DNA from: JACVRX01 sp046726315
Lineage (GTDB): Bacteria > Actinomycetota > Actinomycetes > Jiangellales > Jiangellaceae
Assembly: GCA_046726315.1 (NCBI GenBank)
Contig: JBKPAG010000024.1
Location: forward strand, 124,001-188,000
Length of the DNA stretch: 64,000 nucleotides
Direction of reading: 5' to 3'
In this document: piece after piece, positions 8,454 to 17,337 of the stretch
Layout of the letters: every line of letters starts with the position of its first letter
How positions within the stretch are numbered: position 1 is the stretch's first letter
Translations under genes and position numbers: made by a program
Notes under the pieces: generated by a model
Databases searched by the model: none
The model's input: only the letters and a program-made list of their open reading frames with translations
Told to the model about the DNA's origin: nothing

Positions 8454-9452
8454 TCAGAGGTGCAGCTGCCACTCGATGCCGGTGGCGACGATCTGGTAGC
8501 CGAGCACCTCGTTGACCTCGATCATGTGCGCGTTTGACGCCGCGTTCCAGGTGTCCAGCATCCGCAGCTGTGGCTCCTCGTCGGCCAGCCACTGCAACAT
8601 AGCGATCTTCAGCAACCGGCCCAGCCGGTGACCCCGGTGCGCTCGCAGAACGCTGGTGTCGTACTGACTGGCGTAGCCGGGATGCTCGGCGTCGACGCCG
8701 ACCATGGTGTGTCCACCGAAGAGGCCAGTCTCGCGCTCGCGGGCGATAACGCGGTAGATGCGATTCTTGGCTGCCAGCTGGGCTGCCTCGAAGGTGCGGA
8801 CCCGCTCCGGGCTGAAGATCTCGTCCTCGATGTCGAGGTCATCGATGGGGGCGTCGTTGATCGCGGCGACCATTGTGGCGACGTCCGAGAGCATTTCCTC
8901 CGGGGTCGGTCCGGCGATCCGGACCAGCTCATAGCCGCCCGCGCGGCCCTCTGCTGTCGCATGCTCGGCGTCCAGCCGCGGCCAGTCCAGTGCACGGAGA
9001 TCCTGCCGGCGCTGCACACCGACGGAGGCGCGTTCCAGGCCCATCGCCTCGGCGAATTTGACACCTGAGGACTCCGCCCAACAGTCGGTCAGCACCAGCC
9101 GGCGTCCTTCGGCGCGCACCCTGTCGACACCCGCCTCGAACAACCGTCGACCGATGCCCTGCCGGCGGGCATGGGGATCCACGGTCACGTCGACCGAGCC
9201 GAGGTGCGTGTTGTCCCAATGCGGGAGCGTCACCTGCAGGACACCCACGACCCTGCCCTTGTCGTCGCGGGCCAGCGCGGCATTCGGTGGGTCTCCGTCC
9301 CAGCCGTGTCGCAGGAACATCCCATAGGAGAAGAGGGTCGGGCCGACCAATTGGTGCGGGCTGTCAACCAGCCGGGAAGCCTCGAACAGCGCTACTGCCC
9401 CGGCGAGGTCGCGGTCGTCGAGGTGCTCGCGGTCGAGCCAGGTCAGCTGCAC
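8454..9452 (-). CDS. tandem-domain GNAT acetyltransferase
   Basis: This 332-residue protein contains two GNAT folds. The first (about 1-165) has the acetyl-CoA loop ARRQGIGRRLFEAG; the second (about 180-332) has VLRAHRGHRLGRLLKIAML. This double arrangement is common among actinobacterial GNAT proteins of unknown substrate, some related to mycothiol synthase (MshD). MshD itself has a different context, so I do not assign that function. The start is a GTG at 9452. It faces the toxin gene with a gap of 22 bases, so transcription converges. Confidence 0.75.
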   Translation of the reverse strand: MQLTWLDREHLDDRDLAGAVALFEASRLVDSPHQLVGPTLFSYGMFLRHGWDGDPPNAALARDDKGRVVGVLQVTLPHWDNTHLGSVDVTVDPHARRQGIGRRLFEAGVDRVRAEGRRLVLTDCWAESSGVKFAEAMGLERASVGVQRRQDLRALDWPRLDAEHATAEGRAGGYELVRIAGPTPEEMLSDVATMVAAINDAPIDDLDIEDEIFSPERVRTFEAAQLAAKNRIYRVIARERETGLFGGHTMVGVDAEHPGYASQYDTSVLRAHRGHRLGRLLKIAMLQWLADEEPQLRMLDTWNAASNAHMIEVNEVLGYQIVATGIEWQLHL

Positions 9453-9611
9453 AGGTCAAGCAAACCGCGGTGGCGCTGATTGGCGCGACCCAATTTCCGT
9501 GCAACGCAAGATCATACCCATGGGTGAATGCATCCGCGCGAAGTGGGTACACGGAACGAGCAACCGTCCGGCACCGGTGTCCCGGCCGATCGGAATCATT
9601 GGAGGCACGTA

Positions 9612-10031
9612 ATGCCAACGATTCAGGAGATCATGACCCCTGGCGCCGTCTGCGTCGGCGAGAACGAGACTCTCGCGGACGCGGCTCGCAAGATGCGCGA
9701 CCTCGATGTCGGCGCCCTGCCCGTCTGCGGCGAAGACAACCGACTCAAGGGCATGGTGACCGATCGGGACATCGTGGTCCGCTGCATCGCCGACGACAAC
9801 GACCCGCGAACCGTGCGCGCGGGTGACCTCGCCCAGGGTAAGCCGGTGACGATCGGAGTGGACGATTCGGTCGAGGAAGCGCTGAGCACCATGAAGGAGC
9901 ATCAGGTGCGGCGGCTGCCGGTGATCGACGGTCACGATCTCGTCGGCATCCTGAGCCAGGCAGACGTTGCCCGTAATCTCGAGGCGAGCCGGGTCGGCGC
10001 GGTTGTCGAGGCGATTTCCGAGCCGGACTAG
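9612..10031 (+). CDS. two-CBS-domain protein
   Basis: This 139-residue protein consists of two CBS domains (TIQEIMTPGAVCVGENETLA onward, and LAQGKPVTIGVDDSVEEALS onward), ending each with the typical GMVTDRDIVVRC and GILSQADVAR segments. CBS pairs bind adenine nucleotides and often sense energy state; many stand-alone copies in actinobacteria are stress-linked. The ATG at 9612 follows GGAGG at 9601-9605, so I prefer it to an upstream ATG at 9528. The target is unknown. Confidence 0.85.
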   Translation: MPTIQEIMTPGAVCVGENETLADAARKMRDLDVGALPVCGEDNRLKGMVTDRDIVVRCIADDNDPRTVRAGDLAQGKPVTIGVDDSVEEALSTMKEHQVRRLPVIDGHDLVGILSQADVARNLEASRVGAVVEAISEPD

Positions 10032-10040
10032 TCGCAGGGC

Positions 10041-10071
10041 CCACCCCGCCGCGGCGAACCCCACGGGGTGG
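10041..10071 (+). terminator. stem-loop after the CBS-domain gene
   Basis: CCACCCCG (10041-10048) pairs with CGGGGTGG (10064-10071) around a 15-base loop, ten bases after the stop. It lacks a T tract, as is usual in high-GC genomes. Confidence 0.4.
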
Positions 10072-10101
10072 TGGACGTGGTCATTTCCTTATCCTCGGCC
10101 G

Positions 10102-10806
10102 GTGAGCATCGACGCGGTGATCTTCGACTGGGGCGGCACGTTGACCCCGTGGCACACGGTGGACCTGGCCGAGGAGTGGCGCGTGTACGCACGGGTCGTC
10201 GCACCCGACGACGCCGATGCTGTCGCTGCGAGGCTCATCTCAGCAGGGGACCGAGTTTGGGCGGCCGCCCGGGTACACCAGCAATCGGCGACGCTGGCCG
10301 ATCTGCTCGCCACCGCCGGCGTACCGCTGGATGACGACGCCGCCAAGGCGCTGCGTGACTTCTGGGAACCGCACACCTACACCGATCCCGACGTGCCGGA
10401 GTTGTTCGCGGAGCTTCGGCGGCGGTACATCCGGATCGGCGTGTTGTCCAACACGATCTGGCCACGCCAATGGCACGAGGATGTCTTCAGCCGCGACGGC
10501 GTGCTGCATCTCCTGGACGGTGCGGTCTACACCTCGGAGATCGCGCACACGAAGCCGCATCCGGAAGCCTTCCGCAGCGCCATGGCCGCCGTCGGCGTCG
10601 CCGACCCGACCGGGTGTGTCTTCGTCGGTGATCGTCCCTACGACGACATCTCTGGCGCACGCGCCATCGGGATGCGCGCAGTGCTGGTGCCGCATTCGGA
10701 GATTCCGACCAGCCAGCAGGTCCCCGTCGACGTCGAGCCGGACGCCGTCATCAACCGGCTCGCCGACCTGCTGCCGTACATCGACGCCTGGCGCGATGCC
10801 GCGTGA
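10102..10806 (+). CDS. HAD-superfamily hydrolase
   Basis: This 234-residue protein starts at a GTG, reading SIDAVIFDWGGTLTPW. Motif I is FDWGGT, with Asp9 as the presumed nucleophile; the usual second Asp is replaced by Gly, as in some phosphonatase/dehalogenase-type relatives. Motif II is GVLSNT and motif IV is VGDRPYDDISGA. The enzyme probably hydrolyses a phosphate or halide ester, but the substrate is not predictable. An in-frame ATG at 9967 lies inside the CBS gene and is rejected. A 50-bp palindrome follows the stop. Confidence 0.8.
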   Translation: MSIDAVIFDWGGTLTPWHTVDLAEEWRVYARVVAPDDADAVAARLISAGDRVWAAARVHQQSATLADLLATAGVPLDDDAAKALRDFWEPHTYTDPDVPELFAELRRRYIRIGVLSNTIWPRQWHEDVFSRDGVLHLLDGAVYTSEIAHTKPHPEAFRSAMAAVGVADPTGCVFVGDRPYDDISGARAIGMRAVLVPHSEIPTSQQVPVDVEPDAVINRLADLLPYIDAWRDAA

Positions 10807-10842
10807 GCATCAAGAACCAGGGATCGGCATGGGTATACACAT

Positions 10843-10892
10843 GATCAACGGAGCAGATGCGGCGCCATAGCGCCGCATCTGCTCCGTGGATC
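10843..10892. repeat. 50-bp palindromic element, copy 1
   Basis: Arms of 23 bases (10843-10865 and 10870-10892, one mismatch) enclose the four-base loop CATA. The ends read GATCAACGGAGC and GCTCCGTGGATC. It lies between the convergent HAD gene and a small exported-protein gene, so it could act as a bidirectional terminator. A second element of exactly the same length and ends lies at 17084-17133, which marks it as a dispersed repeat family rather than a chance hairpin. Confidence 0.85.
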
Positions 10893-10900
10893 ACGAACGA

Positions 10901-11230
10901 TCAGGCCTGGCTCGGTTCGTGGTTGAAACGCCGAACAACGACCACCCCACCGGCGGTGAGAGCAGCGCCTGCCAGTGCAGCCAGACCGACGGCTTCCCAG
11001 GGGAAGCCCGTGCTGTCGGAGCCGGTCGAGTTAGCGGACTGGTCGCCCTCCGACGTCTGCAGCATCTGGAGCCGCTCGTTGTGCTCGATTTCAGCCTTGG
11101 TCCTCGAGACACTCGACGTTTGCGGCGCCTGTCCTGGGTCCGGCTTGGCGCTCGCGACAGCCGCGGTCGCCGGTGCGAACACCGCGGCGCCGATTGCGGC
11201 CGCTGCGGTGATGCGCTGGATTCGGTTCAT
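10901..11230 (-). CDS. small exported, membrane-anchored protein of unknown function
   Basis: This 109-residue protein starts MNRIQRITAAAA behind a GGGGGG ribosome site. It has a signal peptide (about 1-28, ending AVASA before KPDP), a charged, probably helical middle (SRTKAEIEHNERLQML), a Ser/Gly-rich linker, and a C-terminal membrane segment (about 79-99, after FPWEAVG) followed by RRFNHE. The topology suggests an extracytoplasmic domain of about 50 residues held by one C-terminal helix. I do not recognise the family. A related gene, now frameshifted, lies 264 bases upstream on the same strand, so this was a tandem pair. Confidence 0.7.
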   Translation of the reverse strand: MNRIQRITAAAAIGAAVFAPATAAVASAKPDPGQAPQTSSVSRTKAEIEHNERLQMLQTSEGDQSANSTGSDSTGFPWEAVGLAALAGAALTAGGVVVVRRFNHEPSQA

Positions 11231-11350
11231 GGTGCCCCCCATTTCCGTGGCTACGGACGCTCCGAAGCCTTCGCCATGACAGAGCCGGCAGGGCGTGCGT
11301 TGATACGCGCGGCTCTCGCTTTTTCGCGGCCGACCGGAACGCGGTCTGTG

Positions 11351-11443
11351 CCGCCTGGCTCGCCGAGCCGTCGTGCGTGGCACGTTGAGCCGTCGCTGAG
11401 GCATCCGATTCGCCGCATTTGTGGGACGGCTCGACGTGCCAGG
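11351..11443. repeat. 93-bp dispersed repeat, copy 1
   Basis: This stretch matches 17144-17236 at 85 of 93 positions, in the same orientation. It holds an inverted repeat of its own: TGGCACGTTGAGCCGT against the complement of ACGGCTCGACGTGCCA near its ends. It lies in the gap between the intact small exported-protein gene and its broken copy. A partial right end of the 50-bp palindrome family (GATCTGCTCGGTGGATC) follows at about 11470-11486. Confidence 0.8.
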
Positions 11444-11494
11444 ATGTCGCCCGTCCGGGCTAGGTTCCCGATCTGCTCGGTGGATCACGGTCGA

Positions 11495-11832
11495 TCAGGC
11501 AGGGCGCGGTTCGCGGTGGAATCGGCGAGCCACAACAACCCCTCCGGCCACCAGGGCGCCGGTTCCGAGTGCCACGAGCCCAACGGTGTCCCACGGGAAT
11601 TCCGAGGCGTCCGCAACGGAATCCGACGCAGGCGGCACGTTGCCCGTTCCGGGCTCCAGCCCGAGTCGTTCCTCGTACTCGATCTGCGCCTTCGTCTTCT
11701 GCAGGGGCTGCGATGCACCTTCGCTCGGAGCGTGCCACGGGTACGGTTCGGCGAAGGCAGGCCCGATCGTGGCGGGTGCAACGACCGCGGCGCTGACGCG
11801 GCCGCCGCAGCGATGCGCTGGATGCAGTTCAT
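11495..11832 (-). pseudogene. frameshifted tandem copy of the small exported protein
   Basis: From an ATG at 11832 with a GGAGGT site, the frame reads MNCIQRIAAAAAS and then loses similarity. Shifting by one base within codons 12-15 restores a close relative of the 10901-11230 product: AAVVAPATIGPAFAEP, then KTKAQIEYEERLGL, then FPWDTVGLVALGTGAL and RRFHREPRPA followed by a stop at 11495. All landmarks of the neighbour (signal peptide, KAxIE motif, FPW, C-terminal membrane helix, RRF) reappear in order. A single indel near 11790 therefore separates this from a working gene; a sequencing error is possible but nearby genes elsewhere are clean. Confidence 0.75.
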
Positions 11833-11972
11833 GGTGACCTCCAGGTCCATGGCCCCGGACCTCCCGGAGCCCTCACCTCGAGGTTTCGCCCTGACGGTCT
11901 TGATGGAGTCTCGGCCTGGTCGCGCTGGTCACAGGCTGGTCACCGGCCGGTCGCGAGCGACCGTGCTGCGCG

Positions 11973-14900
11973 TCAGTAACAGGTATCGACGTGCAGGTAC
12001 TGCCGGCACTCGGCCGGTGTGAGATCTCGCGTGACATTCTCACCGGCGATGCGCAGCAGGTCGTCGAGGTCGAGGGCCCATACCCGGACGACGCCGTCGT
12101 CACCTACGGATGCCAGTTTGGTCCCGTCGGGGCTGAATCGAACCCCAGTGATCATGCCGGTGTGGCTGCCGAACGCCACGCGCTGTGTTCCCGAGACGAC
12201 GTCCCACAACCGGATCGTGCCGTCGTCGCCCGCTGTCGCGATCGTGCGGCCGTCAGGGCTGAACACCACGTCCCACACTCCGCCGGTGTGGCCGGTCAGG
12301 GTCGCGAGCAGCCGTCCGGTGCCGGCATCCCATACTCGGGCAGGGCCCTGGGTGTCGGCAGTCGCGAGTACGGATCCTGAGGGTGCGAAGGCTAGTTTGG
12401 CGGCAAATGTCTCGATCGTGACGAGTGCTTCGCCTCTACGCCAGTCCCAGATAGTCGCCCCATACTTCCCAATATCTTCCCCAACGGGGTATCGGCCAGT
12501 CGCGAGCCATCTGCCGTCAGGGCTGAAGGCTGCGGACAAGGGTATGAAACCCTCCGCCTCCCGCAGGCGAGTCACCGTCGTGCCGGACCGGTCGAGGACT
12601 GCCGTCTCACGGGCGTCGACGACCGGCGCCTCGCCAGTGTCGAGCAACACCGGCGAGACTGCGAGAAGCGAACCGTCCGGGTGCCAGGAGATGTCCTGCG
12701 CCCAGCCTTCCGCGCTGACTATCTCCGACGCAGCTACCTGGTGATCCCAGATCCTGAGAGCGGTTCTATTGCTGGAGTCGTCATAGTCCGTGGTCGCGAC
12801 GGACCCGTCCGGCGGGACGTCCAGGAGATCCACGGTTCCGACTGACGCGGCGGGGCCCCCGACCGGCCCAAGGGTCCTGTCGGCCTGGCCCGTTTCGGGA
12901 TCCCAGAGCGTCACCGACAGTCCCTCGCCGCCGGTCGCCAAACGCCCGTCCGGGAGGAAGTCGACCCCGCGGGACTCGAAGGCACCCGCACGTTGGCCCA
13001 CTCGGCATCCCCAGAAACGTCGACGTCGAACATTGTCACGGCCGTGATCTTCTCGTCGCCGACGAGAAGGCGCCGTCCGTCGGCGAGAATGCGACGCCAA
13101 AGACGCCGTTGTGTGTGGCCGATGCAGACAGTGACAGCACCTCCTGAATGCCGCGATCGCTGACCTCCCACACCTTCGCCGTTCCGTCGTCGCTCCCCGT
13201 TGCCAGTCGAGACGAGTCAGGTGCCCAGGCGATGGCAGGCGCGCGGGTCGAGTGACCCACCAGGTTCCCCAGTGGTTCCCACGTCGCGGTGTACCAGACC
13301 CGTGGATCGTCGCCGCCGACGGCGAGGTACCGGCCGTCCGGGCTCCATTCCATCCGTCCGATGTTCGGCAGGTCTAGAACGACCTGTTGGGTGGCCGTTG
13401 CGACGTCGTATACGACGACGGTTGCGGGGCCCCACCCCACGCCTACGGCGATCTGCGACCCGTCCGGGCTCAGTCCCGTCCCGACAGGACTGAGCTCAGG
13501 GCTGATCTCCTGAATCACCGTGCCGGTACGCACGTCCAGGACGCGGGCAACGCCTTCGAAAGCCCAATTGGCGCTGAGCAGCGAACCGTCCGCACTGACC
13601 GACAGACCCCAGACCGGACCAGGTGCTCCCTGGATCCGGCCCAACTCCACGCCGGTCCGTGGACCCCATGCCACGGCGGCCCCGTCGTCGCCGGCGGTCG
13701 CGAGTGTGCCGTCGGCGCCGAACAGGACGTCGTTCACGTCGACGTCGTGGCCCTTCCAGGAGCGCAATAAGCGGCCACTCTCGGGATCGCGTACGACGAC
13801 GACGCCGGTGCCGTCGGGGCCCTCGGTGACGAACATGGAGCCGTCCGGGCTCCAGTCGAGCGTGCCGCCGAGGTCCGGGTAGGTCGCCACGACTCGAGAC
13901 GACACGACGGCCCGGTGCAGCGCCTCCTCGGCTTCGGGAAGGACGGTTCCGTCGACGTCCCGGGTGTGCTCGACCGCGCGTGTTCCGAGTAGGACCGCCA
14001 GCTCCGGATCGGATTCGAGGTTGGAGACCGCGGCCGCCGCCAGCTCCCTTGCCGTTGCAGTCCGCGACTCGTTTTCGGCCCGCGACTGCGCGAATACGGC
14101 AAGGCCCCCGGCGACCAGGGCAAGGGCGAGGAACACGGCCAATCCGCCGAGCAGCCAGCGCAACCGCCGGTTCTGCCTGGTCGCGGTGGCTGCGCGCTCT
14201 TCGGCCTCCCGCCGCTCGGCGTCCAGCTGGGCCTGGCCTGCGTCGAGGAACGCACGTTCGACGGTTGTCACCTCCTCGGGGTAGGCAGAAGCGAACTCGA
14301 GTCCGGCGGCCAGCCGGCCGCCGCGCCAGAACTCGGTCGGTTCCCGGCCGCCTTCGTCCCATTCCGCGGCCGCCACGACCAGCCGATGCTCCACCGCCCG
14401 GGCGGCGGCGTGCTCCTCCAACCACGAACGCAGGCGTGGCCACTCCCGGAACAGCGCCTCGTGCGCGACCTCGACGTGACCGGCGTCGAACGTCAACAGC
14501 CGGGCGACCGCGAGCGGATCGACCACCGCACGCACCCCTCGGGCTCGGCAGTGCGTCCAATTCGGCCAGCGGCACCCGCCGGCGGGTCACTGCGTCGCCT
14601 TCTCCCGGCCCGGCCAGTCGAAGCAGTAGCATCCGGGCCGCTGTCCGGTCCGCCTCGTCCAGTTCGCCGTAAGCCCGATCCGCGATGCGGGCCACCGCTC
14701 CCCGCAGCCCGCCGCTTTCTGCGTACGCCTCGAGCGTGAGCCGCCGGCCGTCGCGGTGGTCCCACAGCTCGGTAAGCGCCGTGGACAGCAGCGGCAGCGA
14801 CCCAGGCTCGTCCCCAGCGTCGTCGACCAGGGCGTCGGCCAGCCCGACCTCGAGCACAAGCCCAGCCAGCCCGGCCGGATGCTCGACGGCCCGACGGACC

Positions 14901-17014
14901 TCGGCGGCGGTCAGAGTCCCGATCAGAACGGTGGCGTCGGCGAGCGCCTGCGCGAGCACCGGCTGGTCGGCAAGGCCGGCGACGTGGTCGGCGCGCACGC
15001 TGAGGACGACGGTGCACCGGGATGTCGAGTCGACCACCTCGGCGAGAGCGTCGAGGAATGACTCGCGCTCGGGGGTGTCAGTACACGCCGTCCACACCTC
15101 TTCGAACTGGTCCACCACGAGGACCACGCGCGATTCCTCGGGCTCGTCGAAAACCACGCACTCGAGTAGTCCGCTACTTGGTCGCGGTCCCGGTCGGCGC
15201 CGCGGAGTGCCTCCCGAACCAACTCACGCATCGGATGCGGGCCAGGGCGCATGACCAGCGGCACCCAACTCTCGCTGCTGGGGAGCGCTCCGGCCTGCAG
15301 GGACGCCAGCAGGCCCGCGTGGAGCAGCGATGACTTGCCGCTGCCGGAGCCGCCGACGAGTGCAACCAGGCGAGCCGATGCGAGGCGGGTCAGCAGCTCG
15401 GCCACCAGCCGCTCGCGGCCGGCGAACCACGGTGCATCGGCCACCCCGTACGCCACCAGACCCTTCCACGGACACGTACCGGGCTCGACGACCAACTGAC
15501 GCTCTATGACCTCCCGGTATCGCGTCACGCCCTGCCGCAAATCAGCCCGCGCGGCATCGAAATCGCTTGCGACCATCCCGGCCCACGTCGCGGCCCCGGT
15601 CACCAGTGCCGCCGCTCGTTGACGCGCGACGGACAGCGCTTCGTCATGAACACGCCCTGGCAAGCCACCCGAAGTTCGCAGCACTTCTGGGAGCACCTCA
15701 TCGGCCGCCGCGTCATCGACATACGTGGCGACGATCGCCCGCACCTCGTCGATGTTGAGCGACCCGACGTCGATGACCTCTGCACTGGGAGGGATCGCGG
15801 CGCTCGGAGAAGCGAGTACGACAGTGAGCCGCGGACCCTCGACTGGACCGGCCAGCACGGCTGACTCGAGCTCGCCAATCGTCAACCCCCGGGCGTCGAC
15901 GACGCTCAGCGCGGGGGCTGTCGCCGGTTCGCCGGCCGGCCTGCCGGCCGCGTTGTACTCGACGACGACACCCTGGTCGGCCAGCTCGCCGGCAAACTGC
16001 GCTGCGAGCCGGGTTGCGCCTGCGGCGCGTGGGCCGCGAAGGACGATTGTGCTGGGTCTTGCCTCGGCGCTTACTCGCTGCCAAGCGGCCCGCAAGGTCG
16101 CAAGCTCTCTGCCTCGTCCGACAAACGGGCCGGGTGGCGGAACAAGCGCATCTGGCAGCGTTGGCGTGCGGACTGGCGCCCGCAGCGCGCTGTCCTGTTC
16201 CAGCACCTGCAACTGCAGGCGGCGCAGGTCGGCGCTCGGTTCGACCCCGAGCTCGTCAACGAGCACGTCTCGGGCCCCGCGAGTAGGCGGCCAATGCATC
16301 TGCTTGCCGGTCGGCCCGATAACGGGCCAGGACGAGCAGCTGCCAGAACTGCTCCCGAAGGGGGTGCCCGTGGACCAGAGACTCCAACTCGGCGACCGAC
16401 TCCCTGGCGCGCCCCAGGTCCAGGTCCGCGGCGATCCGGTCCTCGAGGGCGACCAGCCGCAGCTCCTCCAGCCGGCGGGCCTCGCTGCCGCCGAATGGGG
16501 TCGACTCCGACCCCGCGTATGCGGGTCCGCGCCACAATGCGTGAGCATCGGCCAAGGTTTTCGCGGCCGCCTCCACACGGCCTTCCTGGTATGCCCGCCG
16601 ACCGAGCGCGACGAGCCGCTCGAACCGTCGCGCGTCTATGGCGTCGTCGACGACGTCCAGCCGGTAACCAGACCCGTCGGTGACTAGCACGACGGGGGAT
16701 CCATCGCGTTCTGGTTCCAGAACGTTACGCAGCCGCAGCACATGGTTCTGCAGCGCTTTTGCCGCCGTCCGGGGAGGAGTCTCCCGCCGCAGAGTGTCGA
16801 TGAGCTCGCCGGTGCTCACGGTCCGACCGGCTCGAGCCACCAGATGGGCGAGCAGTGCGCGCTCTAATGGGCTGGGTAGGTCAACCGGCCCATCGTCGCC
16901 GCGCACCAGCAGTGGTCCGAGGACGGAGAAGTCCAGCCTCGGGCGATTGAGCCGCCCCGGATTCCGCGGCATGGCCTCATCGCCCCGATCCGTGCCACGC
17001 GCTGCTTTGACCAT
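11973..17014 (-). pseudogene. AfsR/SARP-like regulator with BTAD, NTPase and WD40 repeats, broken by five frameshifts
   Basis: Read from an ATG at 17014 behind GAGGAA, the DNA encodes in order: a winged-helix OmpR-like DNA-binding domain (RLDFSVLGPLLVRGDDGP onward), a BTAD helical domain, an ATP-binding region (Walker A VGGSGSGKSS, Walker B VVLVVDQFEEVW), a transmembrane segment (WLLGGLAVFLALALVAGG) and about ten WD40-type repeats ending HVDTCY. Intact, it would be near 1,680 residues, as in actinobacterial BTAD-NTPase-WD40 regulators. The frame changes at about 16277, 15170, 14540, 13083 and 12980, with the protein resuming sensibly each time, for example AAYSR then ARDVLVDELGVEP across the first. 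No continuous product is possible. Confidence 0.85.
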
Positions 17015-17083
17015 ACCGTTCCTCGCACCGGTAACCGCCCGGTAATGAGGCGGTCGCAGCAGCCAGCGGTGCGGCTCGAGGAT

Positions 17084-17133
17084 GATCCACGGACCAGTTT
17101 GGGGGCTATAGCCCCGCATTTGCTCCGTGGATC
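17084..17133. repeat. 50-bp palindromic element, copy 2
   Basis: The ends GATCCACGGA (17084-17093) and TCCGTGGATC (17124-17133) pair perfectly, and the centre GGGGCTATAGCCCC is a perfect palindrome; the flanks between are looser. The length and ends equal those of copy 1 at 10843-10892. It lies between the divergent regulator pseudogene and the acyl-CoA dehydrogenase, directly before the second 93-bp repeat. Confidence 0.8.
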
Positions 17134-17143
17134 ATGGAGAACT

Positions 17144-17236
17144 CCGCCTGGCTCGCTGAGCCGTCGTGGGTGGCACGTTGAGCCGTCGCTGAGGCACCCG
17201 ATTCGCCACATTTGTGGAACGGTTCAGCGTGCCAGG
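17144..17236. repeat. 93-bp dispersed repeat, copy 2
   Basis: It is 91 percent identical (85 of 93) to 11351-11443, in direct orientation. The two copies bracket the frameshifted exported-protein gene and the broken regulator, 5.7 kb apart. An internal inverted repeat (TGGCACGTTGAGCCGT near 17171 against the complement of ACGGTTCAGCGTGCCA ending near 17234) gives it hairpin potential. Confidence 0.8.
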
Positions 17237-17281
17237 CGAGTAAGAAACGCGACTGAGGCGACGGCTTGGCGGTCTTCTTGT

Positions 17282-17314
17282 TACCCGCTGGTAGCATAAG
17301 GTTACTGGCGAGTA
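17282..17314. promoter_or_regulatory. twin dyad operator upstream of the acyl-CoA dehydrogenase
   Basis: TACC-cgct-GGTA (17282-17293) and TACT-ggcg-AGTA (17303-17314) are two perfect 4-bp dyads with the same four-base spacer, placed exactly 21 bases apart, that is two helical turns on the same face. Each sits in a GTTAC..GTAGC context. They end 23 bases before the start codon. Such paired dyads are typical of TetR-family repressors of fatty-acid genes; the regulator is not in this window. Confidence 0.5.
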
Positions 17315-17337
17315 GCTACGTGGCGGAGGGCACCCCG

